Part shown: in pieces, positions 24,589-33,548 of the stretch
Layout: every line of letters starts with the position of its first letter
Position numbering within the stretch: the first letter of the stretch is position 1
From: Phycisphaerae bacterium
GTDB taxonomy: Bacteria; Planctomycetota; Phycisphaerae; Sedimentisphaerales; Anaerobacaceae
Assembly (NCBI GenBank): GCA_016782865.1
Contig: JADHXR010000065.1
Coordinates: 1-39,633 of the forward strand
Length of the DNA: 39,633 nucleotides
Reading direction: 5' to 3'
Position numbers and translations under genes: made by a program
The notes under the pieces: model-generated
Told to the model about the DNA's origin: nothing
The model's database searches: none
The model's input: the letters and a program-made list of their open reading frames with translations, nothing else

Positions 24589-26559
24589 TCAGCGTGACGG
24601 CGTGAGCTGGGCAACGAAGCCGCCGTACTTTTGTATCGCTACCTGGGGTCTGTCGGCGGCGGTCACGATACGTTTACGTGTCTCAAATGTTCGCGGCTCT
24701 GAGCCGTCGGTGATGATGGTGGCGAAATAGGCGCCGGAGCCGAGGAAGCTGAGATCGAGGTCGAGTTTGCGCGTTGTGTCTTCGCCGGAGAGACAGCCGA
24801 TGAACCATTGATCGGCCTTGCGACGAGCGAGGATGGCGTACTTGCCGGGGAAGCCTGCCGGGAATTTGGTGTCGTCCCAGGCGACGGGGACATCCTTGAG
24901 GAACTGCTTCGGCGCTTCGGGCAGTTCGAGGTAAGCCTCGACGCCGTCGGCGAAGTGGACCCAGCCGGATTCGTAAACAACCACCTGGGCGAGTTCGTGG
25001 GCGTAGCTTGTCAGGTGAGGGTATCGGTTGTCCCAGAACATGACGGGTGTGTAGTCCATGGAGCCGACAACGTTGCGTGTGAACGGGATTATCGTGTTGT
25101 AAGCGAGGGCCATCTGCGGGAAGCGCCCATCGAAACTGTAGCATTCCTCGCCCTTGACAGCTTCGGTGGTCATCAGGTGCGGGTACGTGCGGGACCAGCC
25201 GCGGGGCAGGGTGCACCCGTGGAAATTGACCATGATCTCGAAGTCGGCGGCGTCTTTCAGAATGTCGTGATACAGTTGCATGATGTTCTGCTTGTCGGAC
25301 TGGAAGAAGTCGATCTTGACGCCTTTGATCCCCCATTTCTTGAGCAGGGCAAATTCGAAGCGGCGAACGTCCCTGAGCAGCATCGTGCCGCGTGGTTTTT
25401 CCGTCACCGAATTGTGAGGTCCGCCGGAGTTGTACCACAGCAGCAGGCCGACGCCTTTCTCGTTGGCGTAGGCGATAAGATTGTGAATCGTGCCGTTCTT
25501 CATAATGGTCCAGTTGGCGTCGATGAGGGAGTATTCCCAGCCCATCGTAGCAGCCAAATCGATCCATCGGCGGAGTTTGTCGTGGTCCTGCGGGCTGTCG
25601 TGGTCGAAGAGCCAACTCCACGAGGCCCGACCGGGCTTGATCCATGATGTGTCACTGACAATAGAGGGCGGGTTGAGGTTGGTGACGATCGTGGATTCAA
25701 CAATAGTGGCGAGTGACTCGCCGAGTATGATCACGCGCCAGGGAGTGGCCCACGGCAAGCTCGACGACGGATTGACCTGTCCGGTGTAATTGCCCTCGGC
25801 TTCATCCGGGAATCGCACACAGTACAGACCGCCGGGAGCGTTCTGCTCGAGTCGGCAACCGCAGTATGTCCCGTCTGTCGCCGCCTCGGTGATCAGGCCC
25901 CAGCACGAAGCGTCGTTGTTCTGGAACAGCACGGGGAAGGCCCAACCCTCCTCGTTGGGCGACGGCGTTCCGACGGGCACGCCATCGGAGTAGTAGGTTT
26001 CGTAGGCAGGCGAGTACTTCGTCGCCTTGTCGTAGGGGCAGAGCCACACTCTGCCGCCGATCGGCAGTTGAAAGCCGGTCAGCTCTTTCGTGACAGTATA
26101 GGAGGGTCTGACGGTTTCACTGAAGCGATAACGCAGCGCGACGCCGTCATCGTACGCGCGCACTATCAATTCAAGGTTAGCCCCGCTTCTGTTGCGGAGT
26201 TGGACGATCGATTCGTTGTAGTGATCGCGGCAGATGCGCCTTTTGCCGTGAGGCATTATGTAGGTCTCGTCCACCTGACGTGGTTTCGTGGCCGCAGCGA
26301 ATCTCAGGTTGTCGGTAAACTCCTGGTCAGCTCGAACAATGCCGAGAGGGGAGTACGCAATTGCCTCTCGGCCAGCGCAGTCGACCTTGTATTCAAGACG
26401 TCCTTCATTTCCCGATTGGTCAATAGGGGACAGGTGGATGGTTGCGACCACGTTTCCATCTGGAGATGCGACTCTTATCCTCTGTGAGCCAGCGGCGGAA
26501 GCAACGTGGACAAGAGAGAGTGTCACAGCGACTATCAGTGCGACTTTTCGGCCAGTCAT
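24589..26559 (-). CDS. Glycoside hydrolase family 97 protein
   Basis: A protein of 656 residues with a signal peptide (about 1-22). The N-terminal beta-super-sandwich of GH97 is recognisable (SPDGNVVATI, YDDGVALRYRF). It is followed by the barrel (SWIKPGRASWSWLFDHDSPQ, YSLIDANW, VGLLLWYNSGG, WGIKGVKIDFFQSD, MVNFHG, TTEAVKGEE). In this family Asp in the KIDFF position (about 417) is the nucleophile of the retaining subgroup, as in the alpha-galactosidase of Bacteroides; a Glu follows near 466-471. The inverting alpha-glucosidases have Glu there, so a retaining alpha-glycosidase is favoured. AAGGAG lies eight bases before the ATG. It is the last gene of a five-gene operon, 26 bases after the binding protein. 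Confidence 0.93.
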   Translation of the reverse strand: MTGRKVALIVAVTLSLVHVASAAGSQRIRVASPDGNVVATIHLSPIDQSGNEGRLEYKVDCAGREAIAYSPLGIVRADQEFTDNLRFAAATKPRQVDETYIMPHGKRRICRDHYNESIVQLRNRSGANLELIVRAYDDGVALRYRFSETVRPSYTVTKELTGFQLPIGGRVWLCPYDKATKYSPAYETYYSDGVPVGTPSPNEEGWAFPVLFQNNDASCWGLITEAATDGTYCGCRLEQNAPGGLYCVRFPDEAEGNYTGQVNPSSSLPWATPWRVIILGESLATIVESTIVTNLNPPSIVSDTSWIKPGRASWSWLFDHDSPQDHDKLRRWIDLAATMGWEYSLIDANWTIMKNGTIHNLIAYANEKGVGLLLWYNSGGPHNSVTEKPRGTMLLRDVRRFEFALLKKWGIKGVKIDFFQSDKQNIMQLYHDILKDAADFEIMVNFHGCTLPRGWSRTYPHLMTTEAVKGEECYSFDGRFPQMALAYNTIIPFTRNVVGSMDYTPVMFWDNRYPHLTSYAHELAQVVVYESGWVHFADGVEAYLELPEAPKQFLKDVPVAWDDTKFPAGFPGKYAILARRKADQWFIGCLSGEDTTRKLDLDLSFLGSGAYFATIITDGSEPRTFETRKRIVTAADRPQVAIQKYGGFVAQLTPSR

Positions 26560-26585
26560 AAATGAGTCTCCTTAACGGGCGTTGT

Positions 26586-27554
26586 TTAGCGATATTGCCT
26601 GCGGGTCAGCTCGATTATCTGATCTACGTTAGCCGCATCGACAATCGCGGCCCCGGCGTCGATATCAGAAGGCACGATGCCGTACCGCAGATATAGCGCC
26701 AGTTGAATCACGGGGTAGAACCCCTGAATGTAGGGCTGCTGATCGACCGTGCATCGGATGTGTTGGCCGCGTATCAATCGCAGCGTTTCAGGGGACAGAT
26801 CGAAACCTGCCGACCAGTACCCTCGATCCGCGAAGGATTCCTCGATTGCTCTGCCCGCGGCTTCTGTGTCCGATTGGCCTGTACCTAAGATGATCCGGAT
26901 GTCGGGGTTTGCTTTCAACGCCTTTGCAACAACATCCGAGCCCTTGGCGGAATCGTTGCCTGTTACGATAACGGTCCATCGGACATTCTTTTTTTTCAGG
27001 ACGGTCTGCTCTCCCGCCAGACGATCTTCCAGTGCAGAGACCCCCTCATCGTGCATGGTCATCAGGACGTGGGCGCCGTCCGGAACATGAGGCAAGACGT
27101 GCTCGGCGAGGGATTCACCGGCCTCGTACAATCGCTGGTTCACACTGCTCAGCCGGGCGTTCGGCGTCGCGTGGTCGTCCACGTTGAATCCTACGACGGG
27201 AACTTTGCTGTCGGTGGCTTCCTTGATAACCCGGTCGAAAGCCTCCGGATCGATAATATTCACGGCGATGCCGTCGTACCCGTCCGCCACGGCCTTCCGG
27301 ACCATATCAGCCTGGGCCTGGACATCCACACCTTTTGTTCCTATGAAGTCACACTTGACCCCCATCATCCCGGCGGCATCGTTCATCCCCTTTCTGACCG
27401 GCTCGAAGAACCTGGCGTCAACTGCGCACGTAATGAACGCCAGTCGCAGCGGACGATCTTCGAACTTGGAAGACGGACCTTGCGTCGAGCATCCCCCAAG
27501 CACCGCACATGTTAAGACCAATATCGAGACTACTTGCGTTCTTGAACATCGCAT
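26586..27554 (-). CDS. Sugar-type periplasmic substrate-binding lipoprotein
   Basis: A protein of 322 residues from ATG 27554, which has GAGGTG at good spacing; an ATG ten codons earlier lacks one. The lipobox VLGGC gives Cys 22. The mature part is a periplasmic binding protein fold of the RbsB/LacI type: RLAFITCAVDARFFEPVRKGMNDAAGMMGV; GYDGIAVNIIDPEAFDRVIKEA; VPVVGFNVDD; and ILGTGQSDTEAAGRAIEE. It should bind a sugar. No ABC permease or ATPase is encoded nearby, so it either serves a distant transporter or acts as a sensor. It lies between the module fragment and GH97 in the polysaccharide operon. Confidence 0.88.
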   Translation of the reverse strand: MRCSRTQVVSILVLTCAVLGGCSTQGPSSKFEDRPLRLAFITCAVDARFFEPVRKGMNDAAGMMGVKCDFIGTKGVDVQAQADMVRKAVADGYDGIAVNIIDPEAFDRVIKEATDSKVPVVGFNVDDHATPNARLSSVNQRLYEAGESLAEHVLPHVPDGAHVLMTMHDEGVSALEDRLAGEQTVLKKKNVRWTVIVTGNDSAKGSDVVAKALKANPDIRIILGTGQSDTEAAGRAIEESFADRGYWSAGFDLSPETLRLIRGQHIRCTVDQQPYIQGFYPVIQLALYLRYGIVPSDIDAGAAIVDAANVDQIIELTRRQYR

Positions 27555-27580
27555 TGCTGTCACCTCTCTTTCTGATAGTC

Positions 27581-27769
27581 TCACTGAGCGGGGGCAACCT
27601 GCAACTTGTACACATTAACTGCCTTCCAGTTCTCCGCATCAGCAGGCTCCAGTGTGAGCTGATAAACTCCCGCCTTGTCGACCTGCAGGCGACCGAACTG
27701 GACAAATTCCGGCTTAAACCAGCCGCCTGTCCGGGGAATTTTTGCCGACGTTGACTGACACTTCTTCAT
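27581..27769 (-). CDS. 62-residue C-terminal beta-sandwich module fragment
   Basis: A short frame reading GGWFKPEFVQFGRLQVDKAG and then VYQLTLEPADAENWKAVNVY, ending KLQVAPAQ. This is the end of the carbohydrate-binding-type module found at the C terminus of many secreted planctomycete enzymes. AAAGGA stands before its ATG, so it may be translated, but there is no signal peptide and too little for a complete domain. It is probably the remnant of a once larger gene that followed the second sulfatase, whose stop lies 16 bases upstream. It could also be a frame-shifted tail of that sulfatase. Confidence 0.55.
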   Translation of the reverse strand: MKKCQSTSAKIPRTGGWFKPEFVQFGRLQVDKAGVYQLTLEPADAENWKAVNVYKLQVAPAQ

Positions 27770-27785
27770 GGTACGAATCCTTTCG

Positions 27786-29192
27786 TTATGGTTGTCGCAG
27801 CAACTTGCTCAATTCTTCGATTTTTCGGGCGTGCTCGGGAATGCCCGCGAGATTGTAGTACTCGCCGGGGTCGCTATCGTGATCGTACAACTCCGCGCCC
27901 TGTTTGCCCCGGTCCCATTCTGTGTAGCGCCAGCGGTCTGTTCGCACGGAATGTCCGGCTATCGCACCGCGCTGAACCTGCGTGAACGCCGCCTTGTTCC
28001 AGACCAGATCAGGATTGCGCAACAACGGCCTAAAGCTGGTCCCTGCAAGATTGTCCGGCGTCCGCAATCCGTGCAAATCGGCGAGGGTCGGGTAGATGTC
28101 CACGAATTCCACGATCCGCGAACAACTTGCGCCTTTGGTCATCTCCGGCGTTACGACAATCATGGGAGAGCGGGCCGACTGCTCATACAGGGTGTTCTTG
28201 TTCCACCAGCCGTGATCTCCGAGTTGATAGCCGTGGTCGCTGAAGAACACAACGGTCGTGTTGCGCCAGAGCTTCAGACGATCCATCGCGGCCATAAGCT
28301 TTCCCACCTGGGCGTCTACGAAGGAAATCCCGGCGTAGTATGCACGCATGAACTCACGCCGCTCGCGGTCGGTGAAACGGTCGAAGTCCTTTTTCCAGCC
28401 GCTGCCGATCGACTGCGGATGTTCCGGCGACCGGTCGGCAGGATCACGAACCAGTTCCATTTGTTCCAGTCGATAGAAGTCGAAATATCGCTTCGGTGCA
28501 ACGAATGGATCGTGCGGCTTGTGAAACCCAACTGCAAGAAAGAACAGGTCGCCACGATGCTGTTCCAGCAGATGGATGGCTTCGACAGCGATCTGACCGT
28601 CGGGCTGATCCTCATCGTCTCCGTCTGCGGAAAGCCATCGGCACCATTTGACGCTGCCGCCGGTGAGATTTCTCCCTTGGCCCTTCTTGCCCTGAGGCGT
28701 GCCTTTCGGGTCGAACTTCGAGTCCCATGCCTTGGGATCGTCCGTTTCCGTGCGTGCGTGGAATATCTTTCCCATGCGTGCCGTGAAGTATCCGTTCTCG
28801 CGAAACAACTGCGGCAGCGTGACGGCATCCGGCAGCTTCGAGCGAAATGCGGTAGTGTTGTTCAAGACTCCGGTCGAATCGGGCCTGAGCCCTGTGAGAA
28901 AAGACGTCCGGCTCGGATTACATACGGGGAACTGGCAGTAAGCACGGTCAAAGCGGATGCCACGTGCAGCCAGTTTGTCGATGTTGGGAGACTTGACAAC
29001 CCAGTGCCCGTAACATCCGAGAGAATGATTCAGATCGTCGACGGCAATAAACAACACGTTCCTGTTGGGTCGAGAACCTTCTGCGTTCGAGCCCCGCGAT
29101 GCTGGCAACAAACCGGCTCGGCTGCCAAGTGCCGCCGTTGCCGCGGCGGCGCCGGTTTTCAATAATCGTCTTCGTGTTACAGAGTCTCTCAT
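27786..29192 (-). CDS. Sulfatase (iduronate-2-sulfatase-like S1 group), exported
   Basis: A protein of 468 residues with a Tat-like leader ([18 protein letters not shown]). The signature CNPSR at about 91-95 contains the formylglycine Cys. Metal-binding residues appear as AVDDLN (Asp 52-53) and [30 protein letters not shown] and the C-terminal [19 protein letters not shown] are typical of the iduronate-sulfatase-like branch. It removes sulfate from a sugar unit; the substrate cannot be defined. Its ATG follows directly the TAG of the MTase-PQQ gene, without a single spacer base. It is distinct from the first sulfatase (CTPNR), so at least two positions or sugars may be desulfated. Confidence 0.94.
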   Translation of the reverse strand: MRDSVTRRRLLKTGAAAATAALGSRAGLLPASRGSNAEGSRPNRNVLFIAVDDLNHSLGCYGHWVVKSPNIDKLAARGIRFDRAYCQFPVCNPSRTSFLTGLRPDSTGVLNNTTAFRSKLPDAVTLPQLFRENGYFTARMGKIFHARTETDDPKAWDSKFDPKGTPQGKKGQGRNLTGGSVKWCRWLSADGDDEDQPDGQIAVEAIHLLEQHRGDLFFLAVGFHKPHDPFVAPKRYFDFYRLEQMELVRDPADRSPEHPQSIGSGWKKDFDRFTDRERREFMRAYYAGISFVDAQVGKLMAAMDRLKLWRNTTVVFFSDHGYQLGDHGWWNKNTLYEQSARSPMIVVTPEMTKGASCSRIVEFVDIYPTLADLHGLRTPDNLAGTSFRPLLRNPDLVWNKAAFTQVQRGAIAGHSVRTDRWRYTEWDRGKQGAELYDHDSDPGEYYNLAGIPEHARKIEELSKLLRQP

Positions 29193-32100
29193 CTACTTAC
29201 CCACCATGCACAATACGCGACCGTTCTTCATCGAAAGATAAAGCCTGCCGTTAGCGGCGGCCATGCCGTCCCAGGCTGGCACGCTTTCCAGTTCGTACTG
29301 GGCGAGCTTCTCTCCATCTGCAGCCGATATGGCCCAGAGCAAAGAGCCATTTTGTCCGTCGAGGGCGGCGGTTTGTGCTCTCAGTTTTGCCTGCACTTCC
29401 GGCTCGAGAGTACGACCCCAGATCTCTTCCTCGTCCACGACATCGGGCGGACCGGCAACGAACAGAGTACGATCGGCCAGAACCATTGCCCTGGCAATCA
29501 ACTGAGGTTTCTCGATCATCCATTTGCGAGTGACGGCGCTAAGTTCCGACTCGGGCCTCATCGCACGGTTCTTCCAGTTGACCGTGTTCTGGGGAATCTT
29601 CACCTTGTTGACGCGAGCGGCCCGAGCGGGATCGAACTTCTTGTCGGCTGCGAACAATCGGTATTCCAGCACGGACGAATTGCACAGGTACTGCGGGTGG
29701 CGCCCGTAGCCGTACACGTTGTCGTCATCAACCGCAAGAATTCGACCTGCCGGCACGAGCCTGGCGGGAACCGACCATTCGGCCCATCCTTCGCCCGCGT
29801 TCTTGCCGTAAATCCAATAGGTCCGATGAAACCACGAGCTGTCCAGGAATCCCGTGGGACAAAACAGGTGGGTTCCCTCACCACCTTGATCACTCTCGTG
29901 CTCAGGATCGATAACCGCGCGCCGTCCGTTCATGTTGAAGCGTTGGGACCTCATGTATACGAACCTGCCGTCACTGGACAGGACATCGGGCAGGGCGACC
30001 GGCATCTTCTTCCGCTCAATTCTAGACTGCAGGTTCTCACCCGTTCGTGGGTCACGGTCGTCCAGAATCGTTTCGGAAAGCTTCTTTCCGGTCAGAGGGT
30101 CGAGACGAAACATCCGCATGCCTCCATCAAGGAATACGGATCTCCCGGCCAGGGCGTAGGCGACTCGGTCCTGGACCAGAACGCTGCCCGAGACGGGCCA
30201 GACGGATTCGATCTGTTCGTATGACATCGTCCTAAGATCATGGGGGGCCGCCCGGAAGCGCCATGCGAGCGCTCCGTCCGATGCGCGCAGGCAGTAGACC
30301 CAGCCGTCCGCCGAGCCGAAGAGCACGCATCCTTTGTAGACTGTGGGAGGCGAATCCACACGCCCTCCGGTTGTGTAGCTCCAGAGCTTCGCGCCGGAGG
30401 CCGCGTCCGCGGCGTGGACGGTGTGTGTATCCACGGATGCGACAAACAACCTGCCGTCGGCCACCACTGGCTGCGTGATCCGGCCGCCAACTTCTATCTC
30501 CCAGGCATGCTTGAGCTGCGAAGGAACATTAGTTTTCACATGCCCGCTCCTGGCCGTATCATGGCGGTACATGGGCCAGTCATCGGGATTTTCGATTTTC
30601 GATCCTTCGGCCTTGCTCAGAGCCTGCCCTGAGCCTGTCGAAGGGACAGGTTTGCGATTTGCGATTTTGTTGTACGCGGGCCCGCGCTGGAAACGATCCG
30701 CATCTGACGGAGCGGGGCGTTCTTTCTGCAAAGCCGGCGCCAGGGCGTTGAAACCGGCCAGCTTCGACTGGTAATAGCATGCACACGCGTTCGGTGGCGC
30801 GTAAACCAGGCCGTTGCAGGGCATCATGCCGTAGAAACATCCGCCGCGGACCCAGTGGTGGATTTCCCATTCTTTCGTGCGCGGGTTGATGAACTCGGTG
30901 CCGATCCAGGAAGGCATAAGGTACTTCTCCGTCGCCTTGCTCGGGTAACATCGCTGGTGCATTATGGCGAACGGATTAACATCGGGCTCGAACTCGCGTT
31001 TGACATCACCTGTGCGAGGATCCCAGCCGGTGAACGTGCCTTTCGACCGAGGCCTGGCGCTGGCGATGTCACCCGACCAGACTAACCCGTCGATAACGAA
31101 AATGTCCTCGGGACAGAAGTGTCCGGATGCGTGTAGTGTCGAGTCCCAAAGCTTCTGGCCATTCCTGGCCGAGAGGGTCACCAGCGAGCGTTGCCGCCCG
31201 GAGAACAAAACCACGTCCTCATATATCACCGTTGACGGCGACCAGCCGGTGGGGATAAGCTTGCTGCGTTCGACAGGCGTTCGCCAGAGCCTTTCGCCCG
31301 TACCTTGCGCAATGCACACAACGGCTTCTCCATCATGGTATACCACACGCTCGGCGTCAGCCGCCAGCGACATCGGCACGATTTTGCTATCGAGTTTCCA
31401 GAGCAGTTCGCCTGTTTTGGCGTCGAGTGCTTTCAACACATCAACCGTCTCGTCCCAGCCCCATCGCTTGCTTGCCCGGCCCTGCTCGGTCCAGCAGTTT
31501 GCATTCTCCTGCTTATAGTCGACCGGCTCGCGGTCGGGGTTGACCACTGCGAACAGCACGCCGTTAACGGAAATAAGCTCCTCGGTCGTTTTGGTGCCCT
31601 CATAGGTGCGAATCGTCTTTCCCGTCGCCGCGTCAATGGCGCTGAGCGGGGCATTGATGCCGAGTGTTGTGTAGACTTCATCACCGATCGCGATAAGCCG
31701 CCTTGTCAATCTCGACGGCCCGCTCTTGAGCGGAAACATGTGGTTGTACCACTGGGGCAACTGGCGTTTCCACAGGACCGTCCCGTTGAAAGCATCCCGT
31801 GCGGTCAGATAGAACTCAGCCGGCAGTTGGATGGAGTCTCGCGGACCCTCGTCCATAATATAGACGATCCGTCCGTTAGCCGAGACCAGCGCGTTGAGGC
31901 TCGCCGAGTGCTCGTGACTTCGCGCCCATTTCGGACTGCCCACCCACTGCATGCGGCGGGGCGGACCGACGACCGAATCTTTCGCCACGGCGTTGCCGCT
32001 GGCGTCGTAAAGGTAGTGCGTCCAGTCGTCAATCTCCGCGGGACGCTCCTTGACGGCTTTGATCCACTGGCCGGCCTTTTTCACATAGGCGACGCCCTTG

Positions 32101-32501
32101 GGAGCCAGCACCCGGAGAATCTCACCGGTTGCGACTTCACCGGTGTCCTCCGAGACAACGAGGTTGACAAAGTTATCGATGTAGGGAAGCTGCGTGCCTC
32201 TGATCCGGTCGATCGACACCTTGCCGTAAAGGCCGAGCGAGTTGATGTGCTTGCGCGCGGCTTCGACGTTCTTGGCATCGCTGTCAAGACCCTGCACGAT
32301 GTAGCCGTCGCTGGCGTGCAGCGCTGCGGTCAAACGCCCGTCGCCGCAGCCGAGATGGATAATGACACCGCCTTTGACGTCCGTGGCGTCCAGGATTCTC
32401 TTTGCCGCTTGCTCGACCTGCTGAGCTTTCGCCGCCGGCAGGATAAATGACGCCGCCACGAAGCAGGCAAACATAGCGAATGACAGACTCGTCTTTTTCA
32501 T
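29193..32501 (-). CDS. Secreted fusion of a SAM-methyltransferase-like domain and PQQ-type beta-propeller
   Basis: A protein of 1102 residues with a signal peptide (about 1-26, MKKTSLSFAMFACFVAASFI). Residues 40-150 have a class I methyltransferase fold: IIHLGCGDGRLTAALHA (motif I), VQGLDSDAKNVEAARKHI, LPYIDNFVNLVVSED and EILRVLAPKGVAYV. The remainder holds WYNHMF... and many PQQ-like blades, such as APLSAIDAATGKTIRTYEG, KALDAKTGELLWKLDSK, HAADAASGAKLWSYTTGG and YCLRASDGALAWRFRAAP. Such fusions are common in planctomycetes and of unknown function. The methyltransferase domain would lie outside the cytoplasm, where SAM is scarce, so it may be a binding module. It heads the minus-strand operon. 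A dispersed repeat is inserted in frame near residues 612-644. Confidence 0.9.
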   Translation of the reverse strand: MKKTSLSFAMFACFVAASFILPAAKAQQVEQAAKRILDATDVKGGVIIHLGCGDGRLTAALHASDGYIVQGLDSDAKNVEAARKHINSLGLYGKVSIDRIRGTQLPYIDNFVNLVVSEDTGEVATGEILRVLAPKGVAYVKKAGQWIKAVKERPAEIDDWTHYLYDASGNAVAKDSVVGPPRRMQWVGSPKWARSHEHSASLNALVSANGRIVYIMDEGPRDSIQLPAEFYLTARDAFNGTVLWKRQLPQWYNHMFPLKSGPSRLTRRLIAIGDEVYTTLGINAPLSAIDAATGKTIRTYEGTKTTEELISVNGVLFAVVNPDREPVDYKQENANCWTEQGRASKRWGWDETVDVLKALDAKTGELLWKLDSKIVPMSLAADAERVVYHDGEAVVCIAQGTGERLWRTPVERSKLIPTGWSPSTVIYEDVVLFSGRQRSLVTLSARNGQKLWDSTLHASGHFCPEDIFVIDGLVWSGDIASARPRSKGTFTGWDPRTGDVKREFEPDVNPFAIMHQRCYPSKATEKYLMPSWIGTEFINPRTKEWEIHHWVRGGCFYGMMPCNGLVYAPPNACACYYQSKLAGFNALAPALQKERPAPSDADRFQRGPAYNKIANRKPVPSTGSGQALSKAEGSKIENPDDWPMYRHDTARSGHVKTNVPSQLKHAWEIEVGGRITQPVVADGRLFVASVDTHTVHAADAASGAKLWSYTTGGRVDSPPTVYKGCVLFGSADGWVYCLRASDGALAWRFRAAPHDLRTMSYEQIESVWPVSGSVLVQDRVAYALAGRSVFLDGGMRMFRLDPLTGKKLSETILDDRDPRTGENLQSRIERKKMPVALPDVLSSDGRFVYMRSQRFNMNGRRAVIDPEHESDQGGEGTHLFCPTGFLDSSWFHRTYWIYGKNAGEGWAEWSVPARLVPAGRILAVDDDNVYGYGRHPQYLCNSSVLEYRLFAADKKFDPARAARVNKVKIPQNTVNWKNRAMRPESELSAVTRKWMIEKPQLIARAMVLADRTLFVAGPPDVVDEEEIWGRTLEPEVQAKLRAQTAALDGQNGSLLWAISAADGEKLAQYELESVPAWDGMAAANGRLYLSMKNGRVLCMVGK
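30604..30645. repeat. Palindromic dispersed element inserted in frame in the MTase-PQQ gene
   Basis: Contains GCTCAGAGCCTGCCCTGAGC at 30615-30634, flanked by CTTCGG and CGAAGG. The same 20 bases occur in reverse complement at 36681-36700 in an intergenic element. In the protein it encodes the Gly/Ser-rich stretch VPSTGSGQALSKAEGS. The insert is bordered by short repeats built on GATTTTCGATTTTCGAT and GCGATTTGCGATTT, which resemble intergenic sequence. Confidence 0.8.
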
Positions 32502-32581
32502 GATTGCTTTCCTTTCAATTCCAAGATATGCATGAAAACTCCAGCCACCTCATATTAGCGTGTTAGCCATGATGAAGACGA

Positions 32582-32610
32582 ATTATAGCTTGCCGTCGTG
32601 ACCAAATCAA
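32582..32610 (-). promoter_or_regulatory. Sigma-70-like promoter of the MTase-PQQ / sulfatase / GH97 operon
   Basis: On the minus strand TTGATT (32610-32605), 17 bases, perfect TATAAT (32587-32582). The leader to the ATG at 32501 is about 75 bases. Confidence 0.5.
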
Positions 32611-32653
32611 TACGTTTCTTTCCGGACTCGCATACGCTCGCAAATTGTGTATG

Positions 32654-32693
32654 GGCTATATCTTTTGACATATAGCCTGCTTGGTGGTAACGT
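32654..32693 (+). promoter_or_regulatory. Promoter overlapped by a hairpin, upstream of the glyoxalase II-like gene
   Basis: GGCTATAT (32654-32661) and ATATAGCC (32670-32677) form a perfect eight-base inverted repeat. TTGACA (32665-32670) lies inside it, and TAACGT (32688-32693) follows 17 bases later. The dyad overlapping the -35 could be an operator. Confidence 0.4.
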
Positions 32694-32731
32694 AAGATCA
32701 TGATTGAACACTGTTCTATGAATGGAGGCAT

Positions 32732-33490
32732 GTGGATTCTGTGATTACTATCCCTGCATTTGGCGACAATTTGATCTATCTGTACCGATACAACCAGAGC
32801 GATTGTCTCGCGGTCGACCCCGGCGAATGTCGGTCGGTGTTGAAAATTCTCAGAGAGCAGGACCTGAGCCTCAAGATGATTCTTGTCACGCATCATCACT
32901 GGGACCACACCGGCGGGGTCGCTGAGCTAAAGCAGAAGACCGGCTGCAAGGTCATCGGCGGCGACAAACAACGGATCCGGGGCGTCGATCAGCTTGTCGA
33001 GGACGCAGATACCTTGCCGGTCGGCGACGCCGGCGTACATGTTATCGCCACAGCCGGCCACACTTCCACGTCGGTTTGCTACTACGTGCCGCCGTCGCCG
33101 ACCAACTCCAGCGGCATTCTCTGGACGGGTGACACGCTGTTCGTCGGAGGATGCGGCAGGTTGCTCGAGGGCAATGCAAAATCGATGTCCGAATCGCTGC
33201 AGAAACTGGCCTCTTTGCCGGATGACACGCTTGTCTACTGCGGGCATGATTACACTCTGGAAAACTATGAATTCGCCTTGAGCATCGAGCCCGACAACCA
33301 GGCGGTCAGACAGCGGTTGAATGACATAAGGCAGACCGGGCAGACAGTTCCTTCAACTATATTGCAGGAAAACACGACTAATGTGTTCTTGCTTGCCGGT
33401 ACTCCTGAATTGAAAGCCGCTCTTGATATGCCACAGGCGAAAGACGTCGAGGCCTTCGCTGAATTGAGGCAACGCAAAGACAGCTTTTGA
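32732..33490 (+). CDS. Glyoxalase II-like metallo-beta-lactamase-fold hydrolase
   Basis: A protein of 252 residues. The start TIPAFGDNLIYLYRYN is that of hydroxyacylglutathione hydrolases. The binuclear zinc site is complete: THHHWDHTGG, ATAGHTSTS (His), WTGDTLFVGGCGRLLEG (Asp) and VYCGHDYTLENYEFA (His). This last block, shared with the GloB C-terminal arm, sets it apart from generic lactamase-fold proteins. It would hydrolyse thioesters such as lactoylglutathione or a bacillithiol/other thiol analogue. GTG 32732 is only three bases from GGAGG; GTG 32741 (12 bases) is the alternative. It precedes two small-molecule redox genes on the same strand. Confidence 0.9.
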   Translation: MDSVITIPAFGDNLIYLYRYNQSDCLAVDPGECRSVLKILREQDLSLKMILVTHHHWDHTGGVAELKQKTGCKVIGGDKQRIRGVDQLVEDADTLPVGDAGVHVIATAGHTSTSVCYYVPPSPTNSSGILWTGDTLFVGGCGRLLEGNAKSMSESLQKLASLPDDTLVYCGHDYTLENYEFALSIEPDNQAVRQRLNDIRQTGQTVPSTILQENTTNVFLLAGTPELKAALDMPQAKDVEAFAELRQRKDSF

Positions 33491-33548
33491 GTGTGCGGTT
33501 TATTTGATAAACCTTACCGTAAACAACTGAAACTGTAAGGAGACGGTT

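Noticed and set aside
27768-29165. Open frame of 465 codons on the plus strand
   Set aside because: It is exactly antisense to the second sulfatase, which has a full signature, leader and operon context; the plus frame has no family features.
31305-32450. Open frame of 381 codons on the plus strand
   Set aside because: It is a shadow of the MTase-PQQ gene: codon bias of the minus-strand gene leaves the opposite frame open.
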